Shown here in pieces: positions 38,727-47,200 of a stretch of DNA of 64,000 nt. A model generated the notes under the pieces. The model was not told where the DNA came from, searched no databases, and was given only the letters and a program-made list of their open reading frames with translations. The DNA is from Pseudomonas putida (GTDB lineage: Bacteria; Pseudomonadota; Gammaproteobacteria; Pseudomonadales; Pseudomonadaceae). The stretch lies in assembly GCF_026625125.1 (NCBI RefSeq), contig NZ_CP113097.1, positions 1,426,001 to 1,490,000 of the forward strand, in the 5' to 3' direction. The first letter of the stretch is position 1. Every line of letters starts with the position of its first letter. A program made the translations under genes and the position numbers.

Positions 38727-38804
38727 GCTGCTGAGCTCCTTTTCTTGTGCGTTGGAGGAGACCGGAGGTCCATTCCTTCTGTTAGATACAGTCATCTATA
38801 TGTT

Positions 38805-38831
38805 TAGTCGGCAGATGTAACAAAATCTGAA
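38805..38831 (-). promoter_or_regulatory. Possible FliA (sigma28) promoter for the chemoreceptor
   Basis: On the minus strand TTCA, 15 bases, GCCGACTA resembles TAAA-N15-GCCGATAA. The match at -35 is weak (2 of 4). Confidence 0.35.
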
Positions 38832-38992
38832 CACCGATAGCAAGAAGATTGGCGTCAAAATGCCATCATTTGGGTGGCGGGCGGTCTACACGACGTAACT
38901 GGCTTGCCAGCAACAGGCTTTACCGTGCAGATTTGTGGCTTATTGCGGCCTGCGTGCCTCAAATGACTAAAGCCCCTCAGGGAACAAGGACG

Positions 38993-40870
38993 ATGAGTCA
39001 TTCCTCGCAATTCACCTTGCTCGGCAAGCGGCGCTTCCTGCCGTTTTTCATCACCCAGTCGCTGGGTGCCTTCAACGACAACCTGTTCAAGCAATCGCTG
39101 ATCCTGGCCATCCTGTTCAAGCTCAGCCTTGGCGACGGGGACCGCTCGATCTGGGTCAACCTGTGCGCGTTGCTGTTCATCCTGCCGTTCTTCCTGTTTT
39201 CGGCGCTGGGCGGGCAGTTTGGCGAGAAGTTCGCCAAGGACGCGTTGATCCGTGCGATCAAGCTGGCCGAAATTGCCATCATGGCCATCGGGGCGCTCGG
39301 CTTCGTCAGCGACAGCCTGCTGCTGATGCTGGTGGCGCTGTTCGGCATGGGTACCCATTCGGCGCTGTTCGGCCCGGTGAAGTACTCGATCCTGCCCCAG
39401 GCCCTGCGTGAAGAAGAGTTGGTGGGCGGCAACGGCCTGGTGGAAATGGGCACCTTTCTCGCCATTCTCGCCGGCACCATCGGCGCCGGTGTGATGATGG
39501 CCAGCGACAGCTACGCCACCGTGGTGGCGGGCGGGGTAGTGGGTACCGCAGTGCTGGGCTACCTGGCCAGCCGCTGGATCCCGCGCGCGGCGGCCATATC
39601 ACCGCAAATGGCGCTGGACTGGAACATCTTCAAGCAGTCGTGGGTGATCCTGCGCATGGGGCTGGGGCAACCGCCGGCGGTGTCGCGCTCCATCGTCGGC
39701 AACTCGTGGTTCTGGTTCGTCGGTGCCATCTACCTGACCCAGATCCCGGCCTATGCCAAGGACTGGCTGCACGGGGACGGCACGGTGGTGACCCTGGTAC
39801 TGACACTGTTCTCGGTGGGTATCGCCCTGGGCTCGTTATTGTGCGAGCGGCTCAGTGGGCGCAAGGTCGAGATCGGCCTGGTGCCCTTCGGCTCTTTCGG
39901 CCTGACGCTGTTCGGGTTGCTTTGGTGGTGGCATTCCGGTGATGTGCCGGCCGGCGCAGCCCCCCACGATTGGCTGGCATTGCTGGGCCTGAGCCAGGCC
40001 TGGTGGATCCTGCTGTCGATCGTCGGGCTTGGGGTATTCGGTGGCTTCTATATAGTGCCGCTGTACGCGCTGATCCAGGCGCGTACCGCCGAGGACCAGC
40101 GCGCGCGCGTGATCGCCGCCAACAATATTCTCAATGCCTTGTTCATGGTGGTGTCGGCCATCCTCACCATCGTCCTGCTGGGCCTCGCGGACCTGAGCAT
40201 TCCGCAGCTGTTCCTGGTGGTGTCGCTGCTCAACATCCTGGTCAACGCTTATATCTTCAAGATCGTGCCCGAGTTCACCATGCGCTTCTTGATCTGGCTG
40301 TTGAGCCACTCGATGTACCGGGTGGAGCACCGCGGGCTCGAGCGCATTCCCGACGAAGGCGCAGCGCTGCTGGTGTGCAACCATGTGTCATTCGTTGACG
40401 CGCTGCTGCTCGGCGGTGCCATCCGCCGCCCGATCCGGTTCGTGATGTACTACAGGATCTACAACCTGCCGGTGCTCAATTTCGTGTTCCGCACCGCCGG
40501 TGCCATCCCGATTGCCGGGCGCAATGAGGACCCGGCCATTTACGAGCGCGCATTCGCCCGTATCGCCGAGTACCTGTCGGCGGGGGAGGTGGTGTGCATT
40601 TTCCCGGAAGGCAAGCTGACCGGCGATGGCGAGATCGATGTGTTCCGCGGCGGTGTCAGCCGCATTCTGCAAGAAACCCCGGTGCCGGTGATTCCGTTGG
40701 CGCTGCAGGGGCTGTGGGGCAGCTTCTTCAGCCGCGACCCGGGCAAGGGGTTCTTCAAGCGCTTGTGGTCGCGGGTGACCATCGTCGCTGGCGCTTCCAT
40801 CCCGGTGGAGGTGGCGCAGCCTGAGTTGCTGCGTGAGCAGGTCAGCCGCTTGCGCGGCGACCTGCGTTAG
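38993..40870 (+). CDS. MFS transporter-acyltransferase (LplT-PlsC-like) fusion
   Basis: 625 residues from the ATG at 38993 (upstream AACAAGGACG). Residues about 1-420 are a 12-helix MFS domain resembling LplT (GKRRFLPFFITQSLGAFNDN, LFKQSLILAILFK). Residues about 440-625 are a 1-acyl-glycerol-3-phosphate acyltransferase domain with H464 and D469 in NHVSFVDALLL, the FPEGKLTGDGEIDVF block and VIPLALQGLWGSFFS. Likely role: flipping lysophospholipids inward and re-acylating them. The AMP-binding (Aas) domain that follows in longer relatives is absent. Confidence 0.9.
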   Translation: MSHSSQFTLLGKRRFLPFFITQSLGAFNDNLFKQSLILAILFKLSLGDGDRSIWVNLCALLFILPFFLFSALGGQFGEKFAKDALIRAIKLAEIAIMAIGALGFVSDSLLLMLVALFGMGTHSALFGPVKYSILPQALREEELVGGNGLVEMGTFLAILAGTIGAGVMMASDSYATVVAGGVVGTAVLGYLASRWIPRAAAISPQMALDWNIFKQSWVILRMGLGQPPAVSRSIVGNSWFWFVGAIYLTQIPAYAKDWLHGDGTVVTLVLTLFSVGIALGSLLCERLSGRKVEIGLVPFGSFGLTLFGLLWWWHSGDVPAGAAPHDWLALLGLSQAWWILLSIVGLGVFGGFYIVPLYALIQARTAEDQRARVIAANNILNALFMVVSAILTIVLLGLADLSIPQLFLVVSLLNILVNAYIFKIVPEFTMRFLIWLLSHSMYRVEHRGLERIPDEGAALLVCNHVSFVDALLLGGAIRRPIRFVMYYRIYNLPVLNFVFRTAGAIPIAGRNEDPAIYERAFARIAEYLSAGEVVCIFPEGKLTGDGEIDVFRGGVSRILQETPVPVIPLALQGLWGSFFSRDPGKGFFKRLWSRVTIVAGASIPVEVAQPELLREQVSRLRGDLR

Positions 40871-40880
40871 GCGTAGGCGG

Positions 40881-41198
40881 TCAGCTGGCGCTGACTTTCA
40901 GGCCGATCAGGCCGGTAACGATCAGCGCCACACTGACCAGCCGCACCAGGGCCATGGACTCACCGAACAGGATGATGCCGGCGATGACGGTGCCGACGGC
41001 ACCCACGCCGGTCCAGATGGCATAGGCGGTGCCCAGCGGTAGCTCTTTCATGGCCAGGCCCAGCAGGCCGAGGCTGATGACCATTGCGCCGACGGTAAGC
41101 ACGGTGGGAAGCGGGCGGGTGAAGCCGTCGGTGTATTTGAGGCCGACAGCCCAGCCGACTTCGAACAGGCCGGCGAAGAACAGGATGATCCAGGACAT
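40881..41198 (-). CDS. sugE: SugE/Gdx-type SMR guanidinium exporter
   Basis: 105 residues, four membrane helices. N terminus [20 protein letters not shown] with the essential Glu13, then [13 protein letters not shown] typical of the SugE (Gdx) branch rather than EmrE, and [20 protein letters not shown]. Gdx proteins exchange guanidinium for protons. The guanidine-II riboswitch right upstream supports guanidine export instead of general quaternary-ammonium efflux. Confidence 0.95.
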   Translation of the reverse strand: MSWIILFFAGLFEVGWAVGLKYTDGFTRPLPTVLTVGAMVISLGLLGLAMKELPLGTAYAIWTGVGAVGTVIAGIILFGESMALVRLVSVALIVTGLIGLKVSAS

Positions 41199-41224
41199 GA
41201 GTAAGTCTCCATCGTTTGACTGAT

Positions 41225-41273
41225 GGGGCCGTCCCCGTAATGGTCACGCAGTGCGTCGTGAGGTCGTCCTCAC
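41225..41273 (-). ncRNA. Guanidine-II (mini-ykkC) riboswitch of sugE
   Basis: On the minus strand two small hairpins, each with an ACGR tetraloop: GTGAGG-ACGA-CCTCAC (41258-41273) and GGGG-ACGG-CCCC (41225-41236), 21 bases apart and just ahead of GATGGAGACTTACTC and the sugE ATG. This is the defining structure of the class, which binds two guanidinium ions and frees the ribosome-binding site. Confidence 0.92.
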
Positions 41274-41283
41274 AGAGGCCCTG

Positions 41284-41312
41284 ATAATGCAGCTTCAAGC
41301 TTCAAGCTTCAA
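41284..41312 (-). promoter_or_regulatory. Putative sugE promoter embedded in tandem repeats
   Basis: On the minus strand TTGAAG (41307-41312), 17 bases, CATTAT (41284-41289). The -35 hexamer is part of the GCTTGAA repeats; the predicted start is next to the first riboswitch hairpin. Confidence 0.55.
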
Positions 41313-41320
41313 GCTTCAAG
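41291..41320. repeat. Four tandem copies of a 7-bp repeat
   Basis: AGCTTCA is repeated four times head to tail (41291 to about 41318). Degenerate heptamers (CAGCTTGCAGCTTACAGCTT) recur at 41370-41389 on the other side of the hairpin. Confidence 0.85.
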
Positions 41321-41369
41321 CAGTACGGCGGTGTATTGAGCACCGCCGTACTGCTTTTGATTTTTCTTG
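41318..41369. terminator. Perfect 16-bp hairpin between sugE leader and rdgC
   Basis: AAGCAGTACGGCGGTG (41318-41333) and CACCGCCGTACTGCTT (41341-41356) are exact inverse complements with a 7-base loop. The T-rich tail (TTTTGATTTTTC) is on the plus strand, whereas the nearest gene ending here, rdgC, is on the minus strand, so the role as its terminator is unclear. Confidence 0.55.
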
Positions 41370-41399
41370 CAGCTTGCAGCTTACAGCTTGAGGCTGCCT

Positions 41400-42320
41400 T
41401 TAGACCCCTTGGGGGATCTCTTCGCCGCCGAGGGCTTCGAACAGCACCGGGAGGAATTCGCTGAAGGTCATCATCATCAGCTGGAAGCTGGCATCGAACT
41501 GCTGGGCCGCTTCATCGCCGCCATCCTGCTCGGCCTGCTCTTGCAGCAGCTCCTCGAACTTCAGGCGCTTGATCACCATCTTGTCGTCCAGCACGAACGA
41601 CAGCTTGTCCTGCCAGGCCAGAGCCAGTTGCGTGACCACCTTGCCAGTGCTCAGGTGCAGCTGGATTTCCTCGCCAGTCAGGTCCTGGCGTTTGCAACGC
41701 ACGATGCCGCCATCTTCGGCCGTGTCGCGCAGCTCGCATTCATCCAGCACATAGAAACCTTCGGCAGCCTGCTGCGACTTGACCCAGTCGGTCATGGTCG
41801 CGGTCGGTGCGATTTTTACCGTCGCCGGGCGCACCGGCAACGAACCCATCACCTCACGCAGCGTCGACAGCAGGTCTTCGGCGCGCTTGGCGCTCGCCGA
41901 GTTGACCAGGATCATGCCCAGGCGCGGGGCGATGGCGGCGAAGATCATCGAGCGGCGGATGAACGCCCGCGGCAGGAACGCCTGGATGATCTCGTCCTTG
42001 ATCTGGTCGCGCTCCTTTTTATAGACCTTGCGCATCTGCTCGGTCTCGATCTCTTCGACCTTCTCCTTCACAGCATCGTTTACCACGCTGCTTGGCAGAA
42101 TGCGTTCTTCCTTGCGCGCGGCAATCAGCAGGAACTCGCCGCTGACGTGCACCAGTGGGGCGTCTTCGCCCTTGCCGAACGGAGCGACGAAACCGTAAGT
42201 GGTCAGCTCCTGGCTAGCGCAGGGGCGGGCCGGCTTGCTGGCCAGGGCGGCCTCCAGTGCTTCAGCCTCGAATGGGACATCCTGGGTCAGGCGGTAGGTC
42301 AGCAGGTTCTTGAACCACAT
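41400..42320 (-). CDS. rdgC: Recombination-associated protein RdgC
   Basis: 306 residues from the ATG at 42320 ([20 protein letters not shown]), the standard RdgC start. Seen: [54 protein letters not shown] and the acidic C-terminal half. RdgC forms a ring on DNA and modulates RecA. Single gene; I see no regulatory site in the 216 bases to the tRNA unit other than the tRNA promoter. Confidence 0.97.
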   Translation of the reverse strand: MWFKNLLTYRLTQDVPFEAEALEAALASKPARPCASQELTTYGFVAPFGKGEDAPLVHVSGEFLLIAARKEERILPSSVVNDAVKEKVEEIETEQMRKVYKKERDQIKDEIIQAFLPRAFIRRSMIFAAIAPRLGMILVNSASAKRAEDLLSTLREVMGSLPVRPATVKIAPTATMTDWVKSQQAAEGFYVLDECELRDTAEDGGIVRCKRQDLTGEEIQLHLSTGKVVTQLALAWQDKLSFVLDDKMVIKRLKFEELLQEQAEQDGGDEAAQQFDASFQLMMMTFSEFLPVLFEALGGEEIPQGV

Positions 42321-42487
42321 GAGGGTGAGTCTCTCCTTAATGCATAAGGGGGGCATTATTCTCCGTGCAGCCGTTCCAGGCCAGCCCTGTCATTGGGCCA
42401 GCAGCTATATAGGAAGAAAGAAACCCTGGACCGCGCTAGGTCTTTGAAAGGCCTGAACATTTTTTTTAGAAAAGTTGAAAAATGTGC

Positions 42488-42516
42488 TTGCCAGGGTGGC
42501 GGCCCATCCGTAGAAT
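42488..42516 (+). promoter_or_regulatory. tRNA unit 1 promoter
   Basis: TTGCCA (42488-42493), 17 bases, TAGAAT (42511-42516), then GCGCGCC, a GC-rich discriminator typical of stringently controlled stable-RNA promoters. Confidence 0.8.
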
Positions 42517-42536
42517 GCGCGCCACACCGAGACGAA

Positions 42537-42612
42537 GGGTGATTAGCTCAGCCGGGAGAGCATCTGCCTTACAAGCAGAGGGTCGGCGGTTCGATCCCGT
42601 CATCACCCACCA
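42537..42612 (+). tRNA. tRNA-Val (TAC), copy 1
   Basis: 76 bases. Acceptor GGGTGAT/ATCACCC with encoded ACCA, D arm TAGCTCAGCCGGGAGAGCA, anticodon TAC in CTTACAA, T arm GGCGGTTCGATCCCGTC. Confidence 0.97.
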
Positions 42613-42625
42613 CTCGATGTATAGC

Positions 42626-42702
42626 GCAGCGGTAGTTCAGTCGGTTAGAATACCGGCCTGTCACGCCGGGGGTCGCGGGTTCGAGTCCCGTCCGCTGCGC
42701 CA
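42626..42702 (+). tRNA. tRNA-Asp (GTC), copy 1
   Basis: 77 bases. Acceptor GCAGCGG/CCGCTGC with encoded GCCA, anticodon GTC in CTGTCAC, T arm GCGGGTTCGAGTCCCGT. Confidence 0.97.
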
Positions 42703-42745
42703 TATTCCACTTCCAGGGCCCACTGAACACCCGGAAGTAACGAAG

Positions 42746-42772
42746 AAAGCGACCTTAGGGTCGCTTTTTTTG
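42746..42772 (+). terminator. tRNA unit 1 terminator
   Basis: AAGCGACC/GGTCGCTT stem (42747-42754, 42759-42766) followed by a run of T. Confidence 0.92.
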
Positions 42773-42822
42773 TGCCTGCTGTTTGGGGTTTCGATTTTTT
42801 TCAAAAAAAACAGCCCTACGGC

Positions 42823-42851
42823 TTGCCAGGCTTGCGCTTGCTCCGTAGAAT
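42823..42851 (+). promoter_or_regulatory. tRNA unit 2 promoter
   Basis: TTGCCA (42823-42828), 17 bases, TAGAAT (42846-42851), then GCGCGCC. The -35 and -10 hexamers match unit 1 while the spacer differs. Confidence 0.8.
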
Positions 42852-42871
42852 GCGCGCCTCACCGAGACGAA

Positions 42872-42947
42872 GGGTGATTAGCTCAGCCGGGAGAGCATCT
42901 GCCTTACAAGCAGAGGGTCGGCGGTTCGATCCCGTCATCACCCACCA
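42872..42947 (+). tRNA. tRNA-Val (TAC), copy 2
   Basis: Identical to copy 1 over all 76 bases, 335 bases downstream. Confidence 0.97.
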
Positions 42948-42960
42948 CTCGTTGAATAGC

Positions 42961-43037
42961 GCAGCGGTAGTTCAGTCGGTTAGAATACCGGCCTGTCACG
43001 CCGGGGGTCGCGGGTTCGAGTCCCGTCCGCTGCGCCA
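42961..43037 (+). tRNA. tRNA-Asp (GTC), copy 2
   Basis: Identical to copy 1 over all 77 bases; the short spacer between the two tRNAs differs slightly (CTCGATGTATAGC versus CTCGTTGAATAGC). Confidence 0.97.
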
Positions 43038-43078
43038 TATTCCACTTCCAGGGCCCACTGAACACCCGGAAGTCACAA

Positions 43079-43107
43079 AAAAAGCGACCTTAGGGTCGCT
43101 TTTTTTG
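43079..43107. terminator. Bidirectional terminator of tRNA unit 2 and map
   Basis: AAGCGACC/GGTCGCTT stem (43082-43089, 43094-43101) with a run of A before and T after, so it can also stop the convergent map transcript. Confidence 0.92.
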
Positions 43108-43125
43108 TGTCTGTATCCCGTGCTT

Positions 43126-43902
43126 TCAACCCACGCGTTCTTCCTTGCGTAGCGTCAGCACCTCGACCCCATCCTCGGTCACCGCCACGGTATGCTCCCA
43201 CTGCGCCGACAGCGTATGGTCGCGGGTAATCACCGTCCACCCGTCCTTCAAGGTCCGTGTGCCACGCCCGCCCTGGTTGATCATCGGCTCGATGGTAAAC
43301 ACCATGCCCGGTTTGAGCTTCATGCCCATGCCGCGCTGGCCGTAATGCAGCACCTCTGGCGCTTCGTGCATCTGCTGGCCAATGCCATGGCCGCAGTACT
43401 CGCGCACCACGCTGTAGCCCGCCGCTTCGGCATGGGCCTGGATGGCGTGGCCGATGTCGCCAAGCGTCGCCCCCGGGCGCACCTGCTCGATCCCCCTCCA
43501 CAAAGCCTCATAGGTGGTGTCGACCAGGCGCCGTGCCTCATCGCTGATCGGGCCCAGGCAATACATCTTCGACGAGTCGGCGATGTAGCCGCCTTGTTCC
43601 AGCGTGATATCCACGTTGATGATCGACCCTTCACGCAATACCTCATCGGCCTTGGGCATGCCGTGGCAGACCACATGGTCCACCGAGGTATTGAGCGAGT
43701 AGGGGAAGCCGTACTGGCCCTTGCTCGCCGGGCGTGCCTTGAGGGTGTTGACGATGAAGGCCTCCGCGCGGTCGTTGATCTGCATCGTGGTCACGCCGGG
43801 GCGAATGAACGTGTCGAGGTCGGCGAATACCTGGGCCAGTAAACGGCCGGCGTTGCGCATCAGGTCGAGTTGAGCAGGGGTCTTGAGGATCACTTGTGAC
43901 AT
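43126..43902 (-). CDS. map: Type I methionine aminopeptidase
   Basis: 258 residues from the ATG at 43902 (MSQVILKTPAQLDLMRNAGR); an ATG at 43923 would add seven residues (MSYCAPH) and cannot be excluded, since neither has a strong Shine-Dalgarno. Metal ligands are visible in NVDITLEQGGYIADSSKMY (two Asp), GHGIGQQMHEAPEV (His), FTIEPMIN (Glu) and the C-terminal WEHTVAVTEDGVEVLT (Glu). It removes initiator Met. Stand-alone gene away from rpsB, so perhaps a second map copy; that cannot be checked here. Confidence 0.95.
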   Translation of the reverse strand: MSQVILKTPAQLDLMRNAGRLLAQVFADLDTFIRPGVTTMQINDRAEAFIVNTLKARPASKGQYGFPYSLNTSVDHVVCHGMPKADEVLREGSIINVDITLEQGGYIADSSKMYCLGPISDEARRLVDTTYEALWRGIEQVRPGATLGDIGHAIQAHAEAAGYSVVREYCGHGIGQQMHEAPEVLHYGQRGMGMKLKPGMVFTIEPMINQGGRGTRTLKDGWTVITRDHTLSAQWEHTVAVTEDGVEVLTLRKEERVG

Positions 43903-44097
43903 GTGGGGGGCGCAGTAACTCATGCTGGGATTTGCCCCAGCATAGCGCCATGGGGCGTTGGGGTGCCACCGCATGGTGCGTTGCCCTGCTGGCCTTGCCT
44001 GCTCCCCCCGCGTTGAAATACCGGTGATCCTGCAGCGGCCGGCTTGCCGGCGACGGCGCGGCAGGGCTGGCCCGACAATTGCTCAAAGACCCCCATC
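43903..44097. other. Divergent gap between map and nasA leader
   Basis: Contains the promoters of map and nasA and a degenerate REP-like palindrome (GGCCGGCTTGCCGGCGACGG, about 44038-44057). A sigma54-type site would be expected for nitrate control, but I see no convincing GG-N10-GC match. Confidence 0.45.
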
Positions 44098-44192
44098 AAG
44101 GCCGTCAACGTCGACTGCCTTCAACCCTTCACGACAAAGGCGCCGTGTTGCCCTCGCTTGCCAAGCAAGCCGGGGCAGCCGGCGCCTTTTGC
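44098..44192 (+). promoter_or_regulatory. Two-hairpin ANTAR-type antitermination leader of nasA
   Basis: Hairpin P1: AAGGC-C-GTC, loop AACGTC, GAC-T-GCCTT (44098-44121). Hairpin P2: CACGAC, loop AAAGGC, GCCGTG (44130-44147, one A-C mismatch). Both hexaloops have A first and G fourth, as known for RNA targets of ANTAR proteins such as NasR/NasT. P2 overlaps the left arm of a terminator-like stem AAAGGCGCCG/CGGCGCCTTT (44136-44145, 44180-44189), with further pairing inside, ending in TTTTGCG. P2 and the terminator cannot form together. The same design precedes nirB. Confidence 0.75.
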
Positions 44193-44215
44193 GTTTGCAC
44201 CAGGAGACCCGCCCC

Positions 44216-47200
44216 ATGGCCAGCACCGAAGTACGCAGCGTCTGCCCCTATTGCGGCGTAGGCTGCGGCATCGTCATGAGCGTGGCCGATGGCAAGGTCA
44301 GCAAGATCAGCGGTGACAAGCAGCACCCGAGCAACTTCGGCCGTCTGTGCACCAAAGGTCTTACCGCGCACCTGCCCCTGACCGCCGCCGGGCGCATGGA
44401 CAGTGCCTTTGTGCGCCAGCAACGCGACCATGAACCGGCGCGCAGCAGCATGGACCAGGCCATCGCCCAGGCTGCCGAGCGCCTGCGCGGCATCATCGAC
44501 CAGCACGGCCCGGACGCCGTAGCGCTTTACGTTTCCGGGCAGATGTCACTGGAAGCCCAGTACCTGGCCAACAAACTGGCCAAGGGCTTTATCCGCACCC
44601 GTCATATCGAGTCCAATTCACGCCTGTGCATGGCCAGCGCCGGCAGCGGCTACAAACTCTCGCTGGGAGCCGATGGCCCGCCCGGGAGCTACCAGGACTT
44701 CGAGCGTGCCGAGGTGTTCCTGGTGCTGGGTGCCAACATGGCCGACTGCCACCCGATCCTCTTCCTGCGCCTGCTCGACCGGATCAAGGCGGGGGCGAAG
44801 CTGATCGTGGTCGACCCACGCCGCACCGCCACCGCCGACAAGGCCGACCTGTTCCTGCAAGTGCGCCCCGGTAGCGACCTGGCACTGCTCAACGGCCTGT
44901 TGCATCTGCTGCACCGCAATGGCCAGACCAACCCCGACTTCATCGCTCGCCACACCGAGGGCTGGGAGGCGCTGCCGGCCTTCCTCGACGACTACACACC
45001 TGAGCGCGTCGCCGCCATCACCGGCCTTGCAGAAGATGATATCCGCCAGGCTGCCGCATGGATCGGCAGTGCAGGGGAGTGGATGAGCTGCTGGACCATG
45101 GGCCTGAACCAGAGCGTGCACGGCACCTGGCATACCAACGCAATCTGCAACCTGCACCTGGCCACCGGCGCCATCTGCCGCCCCGGCAGCGGGCCGTTCT
45201 CGCTGACCGGCCAGCCCAATGCCATGGGTGGCCGCGAGATGGGGTACATGGGGCCGGGGCTGCCGGGCCAACGCTCGGCGCTGGTCGACACCGACCGTAG
45301 TTTTGTCGAAGCGCAATGGGGCCTGGCACCCGGCAGCCTGCGGGCAGAAAGCGGCGAGGGCACGGTAGCCCTGTTCGAGCAGATGAAAACCGGCGAAGTG
45401 AAAGCCTGCTGGATCATCTGCAGCAACCCGGTGGCCAGCGTCGCCAACCGCCAGCAGGTGATCGATGGCCTGCGCCAGGCGCAGCTTGTGATCACCCAGG
45501 ATGCCTTTCTCGACACCGAAACCAACCCATACGCCGACATTCTTCTGCCCGCCGCACTCTGGGCTGAAGGCGAGGGTGTGATGATCAATAGCGAACGCAA
45601 CCTCACACTGATGCCTCGCGCCGTGCCGGCACCGGGCCAGAGCTTGCCGGACTGGCAGATCATCGCCCGGGTCGCCTGTGCCATGGGGTACGCCGAAGCC
45701 TTCGACTACGCCGACGCTGAAGCGGTGTACGACGAAATCCGTCGCTTCTACAACCCGCTCACCGGTTACGACCTGCGTGGGGTGGGCTACCCGCAACTGC
45801 GCGACAAGCCGCACCAGTGGCCTTGCCCGCCCGGCCGCGTGGACGACCGCAGCCCGGTGCGTTACATCGAGGACGGCGCATGCGCTGCCCCGGTGTTCCC
45901 CACCGCCAGTGGCAAGGCCCGCTTCTTCGCCCGGCCCTGGCTGCCCGCGCCGGAGCTGCCCGACGCCGACTACCCACTGGTGCTCAATACCGGGCGCGTG
46001 CAACACCAATGGCACACCCTGACCAAGACCGGCAAGGTGCCGGCCCTGAACAGGCTGGAGCCCGGCCCCTTCGTCGAGCTGCATCCCGAGGATGCCGCCC
46101 GGCTGGGCATCCAGGGTCGGGACCAGGTGGCGATCCGCTCGCGGCGGGGCCAGGCCGTGCTGCCGGCGCGTGTCAGCGACCGGGTCATGCCGGGCAATTG
46201 CTTCGCGCCGTTCCATTGGAACGATGTGATCGGCGAGCAACTGGCAATCAATGCCGTGACCTGCGATGCGGTCGATCCGCTGTCGCTGCAGCCTGCCCTC
46301 AAGCACTGCGCCGTGGCCCTCGAGCGGGTTGCTGGAGAACGCATCGATGCCCTGGACCTTGGCACCACCACCCATGCACCGGAGCCTGCCCGTATGCCGA
46401 CCGCGATCCTCTCTCGCCTGCTTGGTCTGGACACCCTCCCAGCCCCCGTACTGGCCGAAGACGAACGCCATTACCTGCAGGGCTTTCTGCTCGGCCTGGA
46501 CCAGGCGCGAGCCGAAGGGGTTCCCCGTTTGCCGGCCAGTGCGCCCTTGGCGGCCTCGCGCCGGTCGTTCGTGGATGGGCTGCTGGCCGGCCTGTACGCC
46601 CAGCAGCCGGCAGCAGCGGCGCTGCTCCCCGCCACGGCCCGGCATCAGGTGCTGTGGGCCTCGCAAACCGGCAACGGCGAGGCGCTGGCCGAGCGCTGCG
46701 CAGAGCGTTTGCGCGGCGCAGGGCTGCAGGTGCAGCTCAGTTGCATGGAGGCGATCAGCCCAAGCCAGTTGCAAGGCGCGGCGAGTGTGCTGCTGATTGC
46801 CAGCACCTTTGGCGATGGTGATGCGCCGGACAGCGCCACCGGGTTCTGGCGGGCGCTGCAAAGCGAGGAGGGCGCCCACTGCGCTGAGCTGCCTTATGCG
46901 GTGCTGGCCCTTGGCGACTCCAGTTACGCCCAGTTCTGCGGCTTTGGTCGCAAGCTCGATCAGCGCCTGGCCGAACTTGGGGGGCGCCGCCTGCTGCCGC
47001 GGGTCGACTGTGAACCGGATTTCGATGAGGCCTTTGCCACTTGGCTCGACGCGCTGTTGCCCCAGCTGGGCAGCGCTGCCGTGGCGCGCCCGGTCAACCA
47101 CGCCGCCGCCGCTGCGCCGTACAGCAAGCAACGGCCGTGGGCGGCGACGCTGCTGGAAAACACCCTGCTCAGTGGCCCCGGTTCAAGCAAGGAAACCCGC

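Larger units (their letters stand above)
42511..43107 (+). repeat. Tandem duplication of the tRNA-Val/tRNA-Asp unit
   Basis: About 260 bases from the -10 to the terminator recur with an exact 335-base offset. The 3' part (CCACTTCCAGGGCCCACTGA and the terminator) is also kept. Differences are confined to spacers. Confidence 0.92.

Noticed and set aside
40881..41198. SMR protein as general quaternary-ammonium pump (EmrE)
   Set aside because: The GLKYTDGF pattern and the guanidine-II leader point to the SugE/Gdx branch.
41291..41392. Repeats as a possible CRISPR array or integron attC
   Set aside because: Heptamers are contiguous without spacers, and there is no cas or integrase gene; the hairpin lacks attC boxes.
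44618..47131. 837-codon minus-strand frame inside nasA
   Set aside because: Shadow of the nitrate reductase domain, which has complete cofactor motifs on the plus strand.
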